In this document: piece after piece, positions 1-5,863 of the stretch
Numbering within the stretch: position 1 is the stretch's first letter
Layout of the letters: each line of letters opens with the position of its first letter
Assembly: GCA_030689795.1 (NCBI GenBank)
Contig: JAUYEO010000207.1
Location: 1-14,513 of the forward strand
Direction of reading: 5' to 3'
Origin: Desulfobacterales bacterium
Lineage (GTDB): Bacteria > Desulfobacterota > Desulfobacteria > Desulfobacterales > RPRI01
DNA: 14,513 nt
Made by a program: the position numbers and the translations under genes
The notes under the pieces: generated by a model
The model's database searches: none
Seen by the model: only the letters and a program-made list of their open reading frames with translations
What the model was told of the DNA's origin: nothing

Positions 1-2
1 TT

Positions 3-440
3 GGCGTCGGCACACTGGTCTGCGGTGCTATATCCAGGCCTCTTCATGGAATGGTTATTGCTTCCGGAATTCGTGTGATTTCCTTCGTGGCCGGCGACCT
101 GCGCAAGGTTATCAACGCCTGGCTTGACGGCAACCTTGAGAGCGGGAAGTTTGCCATGCCCGGTTGCTGCAGGCGCTGTGCACCATCACCGGAAATGGCG
201 GTTATTAACAAGGAGGAACACCTGATGAATGGAAGAAAACGCGGGGGAATGGGGCAGGGTGGAGGAAAGGGACAGGGTCAGGGCGGACAGGGTCGCGGAC
301 GCCTTGGTGGTCCTCTTGCAGGAGGCGCAGCAGGCACCTGCCTGTGTCCGAAATGCGGGAATCGTGAACCTCATGAACGCGGAGTGCCGTGCCTGCAAAA
401 AAAGTGTCCTAAGTGCGGCGCTGCGATGACAAGGGAATAA
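3..440 (+). CDS. NifX/NifB-like metal-cluster-binding protein, 5' partial, reading in frame into a zinc-ribbon tail
   Basis: The frame is open from the left edge; the true start lies outside the window. The visible N-terminal part (VGTLVCGAISRPL, then GIRVISFVAGD, then MPGCC) matches the C-terminal half of small NifX/NifB-family (dinitrogenase FeMo-cofactor biosynthesis fold) proteins. That family binds or carries iron-sulfur or metal cofactors; the job of this copy is not known. Family homology ends near the MPGCC motif (about position 175). No stop follows: the frame continues through an intergenic-looking linker into the next mini-gene and ends at 440. A stop (TAA, 206-208) sits in another frame just before the next gene's Shine-Dalgarno, so an indel or lost stop is plausible. 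The family assignment is fairly sure; the fusion is uncertain. Confidence 0.7.
   Translation, partial: GVGTLVCGAISRPLHGMVIASGIRVISFVAGDLRKVINAWLDGNLESGKFAMPGCCRRCAPSPEMAVINKEEHLMNGRKRGGMGQGGGKGQGQGGQGRGRLGGPLAGGAAGTCLCPKCGNREPHERGVPCLQKKCPKCGAAMTRE
225..440 (+). CDS. Small Gly-rich zinc-ribbon-like protein (71 aa)
   Basis: An ATG at 225 is preceded by a strong Shine-Dalgarno AAGGAGG (210-216) with 8-nt spacing, so it is probably translated on its own although it shares the frame of the upstream NifX-like gene. Residues 1-37 are Gly/Gln/Arg-rich and low in complexity. The C-terminal part holds six cysteines (39, 41, 44, 56, 61, 64) in the pattern CxCPxCG...PHxxGxPC...CPxCG, which looks like a zinc ribbon or rubredoxin-like metal knuckle. 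Small proteins of this kind commonly accompany NifX-like and MinD-ferredoxin genes in anaerobes. A metal-binding role is inferred; no enzyme activity is suggested. Confidence 0.65.
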   Translation: MNGRKRGGMGQGGGKGQGQGGQGRGRLGGPLAGGAAGTCLCPKCGNREPHERGVPCLQKKCPKCGAAMTRE

Positions 441-465
441 GTAAAAACGAAAGGAGGATATTGCC

Positions 466-495
466 ATGCCAGGAGGAAATGGAACCGCAGCGTAA
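466..495 (+). pseudogene. Possible stub of a small Gly/Met-rich (DUF5320-like) gene
   Basis: A strong Shine-Dalgarno (AAAGGAGG, about 450-457) precedes an ATG at 466 that opens MPGGNGTAA and then hits two TAA codons in a row. The start resembles the usual opening of the small DUF5320-type proteins (MPxGDGTGPMG...) that often sit in this kind of gene cluster. Past the stops the same frame is open again from about 517 to 637, but the translated text is not recognisable. It may be a decayed gene, a leader peptide or chance. The rest of the 441-642 gap holds nothing else I can support. Confidence 0.3.
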
Positions 496-645
496 TAATC
501 ACCAACCTGCTTGTAAAGGAATTTCAAACCGGGAAAAAGCTCTCAGCAGACACAAAAGGATTTTGATGGTTTTGTTGAATGTTCACAAGATAAAGTTTTT
601 CACGAGACAGATCCCTGTATCTATACGATGAACAAGGAGTAAATG

Positions 646-1494
646 ATGATTATCAGCATAGCGAGCGGAAAAGGCGGCACAGGAAAGACGACCGTCGCCA
701 CCAACATGGCCGTATCTCTTGGAGGTGATGTTCAGTTACTGGACTGCGATGTGGAAGAACCCAACGCCCACCTCTTCATACACCCGGTGATTAACGAGGT
801 TAAGACCATCACCACCCCTGTTCCAGATGTGGATATGGAGAAATGTAACCTATGCGGAAAATGCGGGGAAATATGCCAGTTCAAGGCCATTGTGGTAATT
901 GGTGAAACCGTGCTGCCCTTCCCTGAAATGTGCCACAGTTGTGGAGGATGCATGGAGGTTTGCCCTGAAAAGGCTATTACCGAGACGGGTCGCGAACTTG
1001 GTGTAATTGAACGGGGCAGCAGGAACGGACTGGAATTTGTCCATGGGAAATTAAGGGTCGGCGAGGCCATGTCTCCCCCTCTGATCAGAAAAGTGCGGGA
1101 ATACGCCCGGCCAGATGTGTTGACCATTATTGATGCTCCGCCCGGGACGTCGTGCCCGGTCATCGCTTCCATGAAAGGGGCTGACTTTGTTCTCTTAGTG
1201 ACCGAGCCAACTCCTTTCGGTCTGAATGATCTTAAGCTTGCTGTAGGGGCCGTAAACATCCTTGGTATTCCCTGCGGTTTGGTTATCAACCGTTCGGACA
1301 TGGGGGATGATCAGGTTAAGATCTATGCGGAAAAGGAAAATCTGCCCATTTTGATGGAGATTCCCTTTGACAGGAAAATTGCAGAGGCCTACTCCCGGGG
1401 AGAGATGATTGTGGAAGTAATGCCCGAATGGAAGGAGAAATTTCTGAAGTTATACCAGCAGATTGAAGAAATGAGTTTTCATAAAAATCATTGA
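646..1494 (+). CDS. MinD/Mrp-type P-loop ATPase with inserted 2[4Fe-4S] ferredoxin domain (COG1149-like), copy 1
   Basis: A deviant Walker A motif GKGGTGKTT (residues 8-16) and DAPPGTSCPV (about 163-172) mark a MinD/NBP35-class ATPase of about 282 aa. Between the Walker A strand and the DAPPG motif lies a ferredoxin insert with Cys 67/70/73/77 and 96/99/102/106, both CxxCxxCxxxC, giving two likely 4Fe-4S clusters. This is the architecture known as MinD-superfamily ATPase with inserted ferredoxin domain. Relatives are soluble and thought to act in cluster assembly or transfer; the client here is unknown. The Shine-Dalgarno AAGGAG (634-639) is 6 nt from this ATG; an ATG at 643 is only 3 nt away and less likely. 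The gene is followed closely by a diverged paralogue, suggesting a heterodimer. Confidence 0.9.
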   Translation: MIISIASGKGGTGKTTVATNMAVSLGGDVQLLDCDVEEPNAHLFIHPVINEVKTITTPVPDVDMEKCNLCGKCGEICQFKAIVVIGETVLPFPEMCHSCGGCMEVCPEKAITETGRELGVIERGSRNGLEFVHGKLRVGEAMSPPLIRKVREYARPDVLTIIDAPPGTSCPVIASMKGADFVLLVTEPTPFGLNDLKLAVGAVNILGIPCGLVINRSDMGDDQVKIYAEKENLPILMEIPFDRKIAEAYSRGEMIVEVMPEWKEKFLKLYQQIEEMSFHKNH

Positions 1495-1542
1495 AGATCA
1501 TAAACGTGCCTATACATGAAAGAAAAGGGAAGGAAAAGTTTC

Positions 1543-2430
1543 ATGAAAGAACTGGTCGTTATAAGCGGAAAGGGTGGAACAGGTAAAACGAGCCTGCTTG
1601 CCGCTTTCGCTTCTCTGGTAAAGCGGAAGGCGCTCTGTGACGCAGATGTGGACGCAGCAGACCTTCATCTCATTATGGATCCCCGGATTAAGGAGCGCCA
1701 TGATTTTGAATCCGGTCATGCAGCAACAATCAACCTGGATACGTGCACACAATGCGGCCTGTGCCGGGAATTGTGCAGGTGGGATGCAATTGGCGAAGAT
1801 TTTATTGTAGATCCCATTGGATGCGAAGGATGCGGGGTCTGCTATTACTTTTGCCCTGAAAAGGCAATCGAGTTTCCCCTGAAAACCTGTGGAGAGTGGT
1901 ATCTTTCTGAGACCCGTTTCGGTCCCATGGCCCATGCGCGGCTTGGCATTGCCGAGGAAAATTCGGGTAAGCTCGTAAGCCTTATCAGGAAGGAAGGCAA
2001 AAAGCTTGCCGAAAAGGAAAGCCTGGATCTGCTTTTGACGGACGGTCCTCCCGGGATCGGTTGCCCGGTGATCGCTTCTCTTGGCGGGGCCACGGCAACA
2101 CTCGTCGTTGCCGAACCCACGGTTTCGGGGAGGCACGACATGGAACGGGTTGTCGAACTGGCCGCCTTCTTCAAGGTACCTGCCATGGTCTGTATCAACA
2201 AGTTTGACCTTAACCCTGATATGGGACAGGCTATTGAGGTTTTTGCAAGAGAAAGAAATGTAACCGTAATGGGCCGGATTCCTTTTGATCCGGTCTTCAC
2301 GAAGGCAATGGTTCAGGGCAAAACGATTTTTGAATTTGACGATCGTTCTGAGGGATCCAAGGCGGTCAAAGTCATATGGGAAAATCTGGTAAAAGGTCTT
2401 GAGACCTCAACATGTTGGGGACAAAGCTGA
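1543..2430 (+). CDS. MinD/Mrp-type P-loop ATPase with inserted 2[4Fe-4S] ferredoxin domain (COG1149-like), copy 2
   Basis: A 295-aa paralogue of the preceding gene. It has Walker A GKGGTGKTS (9-17), a DADVDAADLH switch-like motif (33-42), ferredoxin cysteines 68/71/74/78 and 94/97/100/104, and TDGPPGIGCPV (166-176) in place of DAPPG. Such ATPases are soluble and are commonly encoded as tandem pairs beside NifX-like genes. The start at 1543 is chosen because an A/G-rich ribosome-binding site (AAAAGGGAAGGA, 1523-1534) lies just upstream; an in-frame ATG at 1516 would add nine residues of poor, Lys-rich sequence. The gap to the previous gene is 48 nt, so co-transcription is likely. ATP-driven cluster delivery together with copy 1 is inferred, not shown. 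Confidence 0.9.
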   Translation: MKELVVISGKGGTGKTSLLAAFASLVKRKALCDADVDAADLHLIMDPRIKERHDFESGHAATINLDTCTQCGLCRELCRWDAIGEDFIVDPIGCEGCGVCYYFCPEKAIEFPLKTCGEWYLSETRFGPMAHARLGIAEENSGKLVSLIRKEGKKLAEKESLDLLLTDGPPGIGCPVIASLGGATATLVVAEPTVSGRHDMERVVELAAFFKVPAMVCINKFDLNPDMGQAIEVFARERNVTVMGRIPFDPVFTKAMVQGKTIFEFDDRSEGSKAVKVIWENLVKGLETSTCWGQS

Positions 2431-2526
2431 CCTTTGCCGCCTGAGGATGTCTCTATACGCAAATGATGAACAGCGCATAGAATGATGAAAAAGGTACTAT
2501 ATTTCAAACAGACAAAGGAGTGTGTT

Positions 2527-2895
2527 ATGGAAAAAATTGCTGTAAGCTGCGAGGAACCCAGTCTGGATTCTCCTGTTGATCCCCGGTTTGGCCGTGCCGC
2601 CGGATTTTTAATCGTTGATCCGGACACCCTTGAATTCAGCTATGTTGATAACGGATCATCTCAGGCCATGTCCCAGGGGGCCGGCATTCAGGCGGCTGAA
2701 ACGGTCTGCCGATCCGGCGCCAAGGTTGTTCTGACCGGATATGTTGGTCCCAAAGCCTTTCAGGCGCTTTTTGCCGCCGGGATTAAAATCGGCCAGAATC
2801 TTGAAAAAATGACGGTCCGCCAGGCCATTGACAAATTCAAGGCCGGTGAAGTTGATATGGCCACAGCGCCCAACAGAATGGGGCATGGCGCATGA
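2527..2895 (+). CDS. NifX/NifB-family metal-cluster-binding protein
   Basis: The 122-aa product begins MEKIAVSCEE and carries the family signature VDPRFGRAAGFLIVD (17-31), then GAGIQAAE (51-58), VVLTGYVGPKAF (67-78) and a GIKI strand, typical of the ribonuclease-H-like fold of NifX, NafY and the NifB C-terminal domain. The family binds FeMo-co/NifB-co-type or other iron-sulfur precursors in nitrogen fixers; many anaerobes carry copies outside nif clusters with unknown clients. The Shine-Dalgarno AAAGGAG (2514-2520) is 6 nt from the ATG. An upstream in-frame start at 2482 would add 15 residues without family similarity and is rejected. A 20-codon mini-ORF overlaps the stop by ATGA. Confidence 0.88.
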   Translation: MEKIAVSCEEPSLDSPVDPRFGRAAGFLIVDPDTLEFSYVDNGSSQAMSQGAGIQAAETVCRSGAKVVLTGYVGPKAFQALFAAGIKIGQNLEKMTVRQAIDKFKAGEVDMATAPNRMGHGA

Positions 2896-2954
2896 AAGTG
2901 GCCATCGCCAGTAGAAAGGCTGGAAGCAGACTCGCCTGCGCCAGGATGATATAA
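2892..2954 (+). pseudogene. Mini-ORF resembling the N-terminus of another NifX-like gene
   Basis: An ATG overlaps the preceding stop (ATGA, 2892-2895), the usual sign of translational coupling. It opens MKVAIASRKAG, which looks like the first beta strand of NifX-family proteins, but stops after 20 codons at TAA 2952-2954. The next real gene starts 38 nt further on. It may be the stub left after deletion of a third NifX-like gene, or a coupled leader peptide. The similarity covers only about seven residues, so the call is weak. Confidence 0.35.
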
Positions 2955-2992
2955 CAACAAATTAAACTTATAGTTTTTGAAAGGAGAACAAA

Positions 2993-3370
2993 TTGAATAC
3001 ATTGATAGCAGTTCCTTCTTCTGCACCTGGTGGACTTGATGCTCCATTGGGCGCGCATTTTGGCCACTGTGACCTCTATACGCTGGTTACTGTGGAAAAT
3101 AACGAAATAAAAAGCGTTGATGTGATCCCCAGCGCTTCCCATCAACAGGGCGGGTGCATGGTGCCTGTCCAGTATCTGGCCGAAAAAGGCGCTAAAAAAC
3201 TGATAGCCGGCGGCATGGGTTTTCGCCCGCTTATGGGATTCAACCAGGCTGGGATTCAGGTATATTTCGGCGGGGACTTTCAGACCGTTGGAAATGCTGT
3301 GCAGGCGCTGATCGACGGCAAGCTTCCGCAATTTTCCCAGGAACATACCTGCGGAGGTGGTGCTCATTGA
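2993..3370 (+). CDS. NifX/NifB-family protein with C-terminal Cys-Gly-rich tail
   Basis: A 125-aa protein starting at TTG, supported by AAAGGAG (2980-2986) with 6-nt spacing. It begins IAVPSSAPGGLDAPLGAHFGHC, followed by QGGCMVPVQYLAEKGAKKLIAGG and GFRPLMGFNQAGI, typical of the NifX/NifB-like family. Candidate metal ligands are His22, His25, Cys26, Cys55, His118, Cys120 and His125; the tail HTCGGGAH looks like a metal-binding end. It differs from the preceding copy in having these cysteines and histidines, so the two may do different steps (carrier versus binding partner; inference). The stop overlaps the start of the next gene by TTGA. Confidence 0.9.
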   Translation: MNTLIAVPSSAPGGLDAPLGAHFGHCDLYTLVTVENNEIKSVDVIPSASHQQGGCMVPVQYLAEKGAKKLIAGGMGFRPLMGFNQAGIQVYFGGDFQTVGNAVQALIDGKLPQFSQEHTCGGGAH

Positions 3371-3744
3371 GAGAGGGAAATGATGAAAAATTTTTGATTA
3401 TTACCCAACATGCCGGTAATTTTTTTAAGTTGGCTGAGGGATTGAGCGATAAGAACGCAAATGAAATTATATGGGCGGATTCCGTAACAGCCGCCCAAGC
3501 TGCCGCAGCCGGTTCGATTGACCTGATCATAATCGATGAGAAGGTGGAAGGGCAATCGTGCATGGATATTGCCAAAGATATGATCCGGGTAAATGCTATG
3601 GCCAATCTTGCCCTTGTCAGCAGTCTTTCGCCCGAAGAGTTCCATGAAGCTTCGGAGGGTCTCGGAATAATGGCCCAACTGCCGCTCAATCCCGACGAAA
3701 AGAATGCCGAACTGTTGTTGAATGCTTTGACAGCCTTGTTGTGA
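3367..3744 (+). CDS. Degenerate CheY-like receiver-domain protein
   Basis: A 125-aa stand-alone protein starting at TTG. The start overlaps the preceding stop (TTGA) and has GGAGGTGG (3353-3360) 6 nt upstream, so it is translationally coupled to the NifX-like gene. The pattern (FLIITQ strand, then IDLIIIDEKVEGQSC, then LALVSSLSPEEF, then MAQLPLNP) matches the alpha/beta order of a response-regulator receiver. Asp57 sits at the phosphoacceptor position and Ser85/86 at the Thr/Ser position. The acidic pair at the end of strand 1 and the conserved Lys before Pro are both missing (TQH and LP instead). It is therefore probably a pseudo-receiver used as a protein-interaction module rather than a normal phospho-switch. 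Its place among cofactor genes is unusual. Confidence 0.65.
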   Translation: MREGNDEKFLIITQHAGNFFKLAEGLSDKNANEIIWADSVTAAQAAAAGSIDLIIIDEKVEGQSCMDIAKDMIRVNAMANLALVSSLSPEEFHEASEGLGIMAQLPLNPDEKNAELLLNALTALL

Positions 3745-3813
3745 AACCCCGTTTCCATGCTTGTGAACTGAAACAGAAAGCGCATTCCCCGCAGTTTGCA
3801 TCGGAGATTTAAA

Positions 3814-4239
3814 ATGGATGAAGAAGTATCCGATTTCTGGCAAAGCCATTCTCTCAAGTACCTCGAAATGGCATTTCGGACAGATAAACAGGAGATTATC
3901 AAACACCCTGATGGTTATGGTAAAAAAACCGGCGATTGCGGAGATACCGTTGAAATTTATCTCATAGCCTGTGATAACATCATAGAAAAGGCTTCTTATT
4001 ATATAAACGGATGCATGAACACTGCTGCATGCGCCAATACTATTGTCTTCATGGCCGAAAATAAAACGATTGACCAGGCATGGGAAATTACACCGGAGGC
4101 GGTTGCCGGACATCTCGAAACTCTTCCCGGAGATCATTTCCATTGCGCTGAACTGGCAGTGGGAGCTCTGTATATGGCGCTCTCAAACCTTCTGGAACTT
4201 CGCCGCGCCCAGTGGAAGAAAGACTATAATGCGCGGTGA
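3814..4239 (+). CDS. NifU/IscU-like iron-sulfur cluster scaffold protein
   Basis: A 141-aa protein with the three conserved cysteine regions of the IscU/NifU N-terminal domain: TGDCGDTVEIYL (Cys42, with Asp44), NGCMNTAAC (Cys67, Cys73) and HFHCAELAVGAL (Cys111). The family assembles 2Fe-2S/4Fe-4S clusters and hands them to apo-proteins in the cytoplasm. This copy is NifU-domain only, with no C-terminal Nfu or ferredoxin-like part. The start is the ATG at 3814, with CGGAGA 6 nt upstream; a TTG at 3796 is less likely. It follows the receiver-like gene by 69 nt and ends overlapping the next gene. It fits the view that the operon builds or delivers iron-sulfur clusters. Confidence 0.88.
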   Translation: MDEEVSDFWQSHSLKYLEMAFRTDKQEIIKHPDGYGKKTGDCGDTVEIYLIACDNIIEKASYYINGCMNTAACANTIVFMAENKTIDQAWEITPEAVAGHLETLPGDHFHCAELAVGALYMALSNLLELRRAQWKKDYNAR

Positions 4240-4250
4240 AGGTGTCAGAT

Positions 4251-4550
4251 ATGAAGATACTCCTTGATTTATCCAAACACTGCATCGAAACAGAATCAAA
4301 GCGTATATATGAAGAGAGCCTTACGCAATATTTCAAAGCTCCTGATTCAAAACGGCCCGGATTGGAAGAAAAAATCGAAGGGTTCAGGAATTTTCTGGAG
4401 TATTCGGATTTTAACTATTTAAGGAACAGCCATCCGGCTCTTGCAGGAACAGAAGGCGGCAAGGCCGTCCTTGATCTTCTTGGCCTGGATTTATTCGAAA
4501 TTGAAATAGACGGCACCTTTTACAAACCGCAGAAAAAAGAGCGTCAATAA
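4251..4550 (+). CDS. Small alpha-helical protein of unknown function
   Basis: I do not recognise this family. The 99-aa product is acidic-to-mixed and looks mainly helical (DLSKHCIETESKRIYEESL, then RNFLEYSDFNYLRN), ending in a hydrophobic/acidic strand-like part (LDLLGLDLFEIEIDG). It has a single Cys, no metal-binding motif, no signal peptide and no membrane span. Two starts are possible: GTG at 4236, overlapping the NifU-like stop (GTGA), or ATG at 4251 with GAAGGTG just upstream; the ATG is preferred. It is the last gene of the + strand operon, directly after the NifU-like scaffold, so a partner or adaptor of that scaffold is the simplest guess. Confidence 0.65.
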   Translation: MKILLDLSKHCIETESKRIYEESLTQYFKAPDSKRPGLEEKIEGFRNFLEYSDFNYLRNSHPALAGTEGGKAVLDLLGLDLFEIEIDGTFYKPQKKERQ

Positions 4551-4564
4551 TCCTGACTTTCTTT

Positions 4565-4616
4565 GAGAGCTTTGAATCTCCCTGCCAAACCCGAATGGAA
4601 GATATTTAAAGCTCTC
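4565..4616. terminator. Imperfect inverted repeat between convergent operons
   Basis: A 9-bp perfect inverted repeat (GAGAGCTTT at 4565-4573, AAAGCTCTC at 4608-4616) can be extended inward with mismatches (GAATCTCCC against GGAAGATATT). It lies in the 118-nt gap between the stops of the two convergent operons, where a bidirectional terminator is expected. There is no clean T-run on either strand, so intrinsic termination is not proven; it could instead be a 3'-end stabilising hairpin. Confidence 0.35.
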
Positions 4617-4668
4617 TCAGCGGGGAATGAGCTCGCTGTTTTGGTCCATCAAGCCGTTTAACCGGGGC

Positions 4669-5850
4669 TCAGGTATTCTGCGGATCCGGAAGAGATTTTG
4701 GAATCTTTATCCGGAACTGGGTTCCGTGCCCTGATTTTGATTTTACTTCGATGGATCCGCCGTGTTTGCGGATTATGCTGTCGGCAATAAATAGGCCAAA
4801 ACCCGTTCCTTCTTTCCCTTTCGTTGAGAAAAAGAGCGTAAAAAGCCTCTCAATAGTCTCCTGGTCCATTCCTGTACCGTTATCTGAAACTTCGAAAATA
4901 ATCTGGTTGTCATCCTGCCTGGCACAGAAGAGAATCTGATGTGAAGGTTTGGCTATATCCCGGAGACAGGCATCCACAGCATTTTCAAGAATGTTGATAA
5001 TCGCAGAATTGACGGCCGGGGGGTCGATTTCAAATGTTCCGGCGAACGGATCGAAATCCTTTACAAATTCAATCTGCCGGTTAAGTATCTTGGATTCAAT
5101 CACCATTGCCGTTTCTTCGGCGAAAGCGCATACATCAACCTTTTCAAGACTCATTTCCCGGTCCTTTGAATAGAACAGGATGTCCAGTATCAATTTTCTG
5201 ATCCGCCCGACCATCTGCTTTACGACTGTCCAGCCTTCAGCGGTTTTTTCCAGGTTTTCCTTTCTAAATCCGGAATCGACCAGGTACATTCCGCCGTCGA
5301 GACCTGTTAAAAGCCCTTTGATACTGTGAGATATTGTTCCTAACATCAGCCCCAGTGCGGAGAGATTGTCCTGAAGCTCGGATTTTTCCTTGATAAGGAG
5401 CTCGAGATTTTCAGTATATTCCCTTAATTTTTCCCGCATGAGAATTTTATCGCAGGCCCTTTTCAATGCCACTTCCAGCGAATCTACATTGATAGGCTTC
5501 GTGATAAATCCGGATGCTTCGTACTTGAGGCTTCTGATAGCGAGATCCATGTCGCCGTGACCTGTAATCATTACGACTTCCGCTTCGGGATTCTGGCGCT
5601 TGATTTTTTGGAGAAGGGTAATTCCGTCCATGCCGGGCATCTTAATGTCCGTAAGTACAATCGGCGGATTCAGTTCGCAAAAGATACGAAAGGCTTTTTC
5701 GCCGTTGCCCACTGCGATCACCTGGTAGCCGAAATCAGATAGGGTTATTCCCAGTATATCACGGATATCCGCCTCATCGTCTACCAGCAGAATCGTTTTA
5801 TTCAATTTCCCGGACCCGGGATATGTCATGACTTCGAAATCCAAAACCAT
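4669..5850 (-). CDS. Hybrid receiver-histidine kinase (REC-HisKA-HATPase)
   Basis: A 393-aa cytoplasmic protein. Residues 19-135 are a complete receiver: acidic pair Asp24/Asp25, phosphoacceptor Asp68 in TDIKMPGMDG, Thr96 and Lys118. A coiled segment (about 136-165) leads to an H-box TISHSIKG with His175, then N-box NILENAVDAC, G1 DNGTGMD and G2 GTGFGL of the kinase ATPase domain. It has no membrane span and no sensory domain, so the receiver is probably the input. It starts 13 nt after the stop of the membrane kinase gene, arguing for co-translation and a phosphorelay between the two. The GAGAGG upstream is a modest ribosome-binding site; an in-frame ATG at 5829 is an alternative. The target may be the receiver inside the tandem HdrA upstream in the operon (inference). 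Confidence 0.88.
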   Translation of the reverse strand: MVLDFEVMTYPGSGKLNKTILLVDDEADIRDILGITLSDFGYQVIAVGNGEKAFRIFCELNPPIVLTDIKMPGMDGITLLQKIKRQNPEAEVVMITGHGDMDLAIRSLKYEASGFITKPINVDSLEVALKRACDKILMREKLREYTENLELLIKEKSELQDNLSALGLMLGTISHSIKGLLTGLDGGMYLVDSGFRKENLEKTAEGWTVVKQMVGRIRKLILDILFYSKDREMSLEKVDVCAFAEETAMVIESKILNRQIEFVKDFDPFAGTFEIDPPAVNSAIINILENAVDACLRDIAKPSHQILFCARQDDNQIIFEVSDNGTGMDQETIERLFTLFFSTKGKEGTGFGLFIADSIIRKHGGSIEVKSKSGHGTQFRIKIPKSLPDPQNT

Positions 5851-5863
5851 ATAACCTCTCTTT

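Noticed and set aside
604..622. Short inverted repeat around ACAGATCCCTGT
   Set aside because: Arms of only four to six bases; no support for an operator.
613..630. Shared TCTATACG-like string as a promoter -10 element
   Set aside because: Similar strings occur before 1516 and 2482 but also inside a coding region (about 3076); no matching -35 box, so probably chance.
1510..2136. 208-codon open frame on the - strand
   Set aside because: Lies fully opposite the second MinD-ferredoxin ATPase, whose motifs are unmistakable; its own translation has no family signature.
3240..4143. Overlapping long frames on the - strand
   Set aside because: Opposite the NifX-like, receiver-like and NifU-like genes, which have Shine-Dalgarno sites and family motifs.
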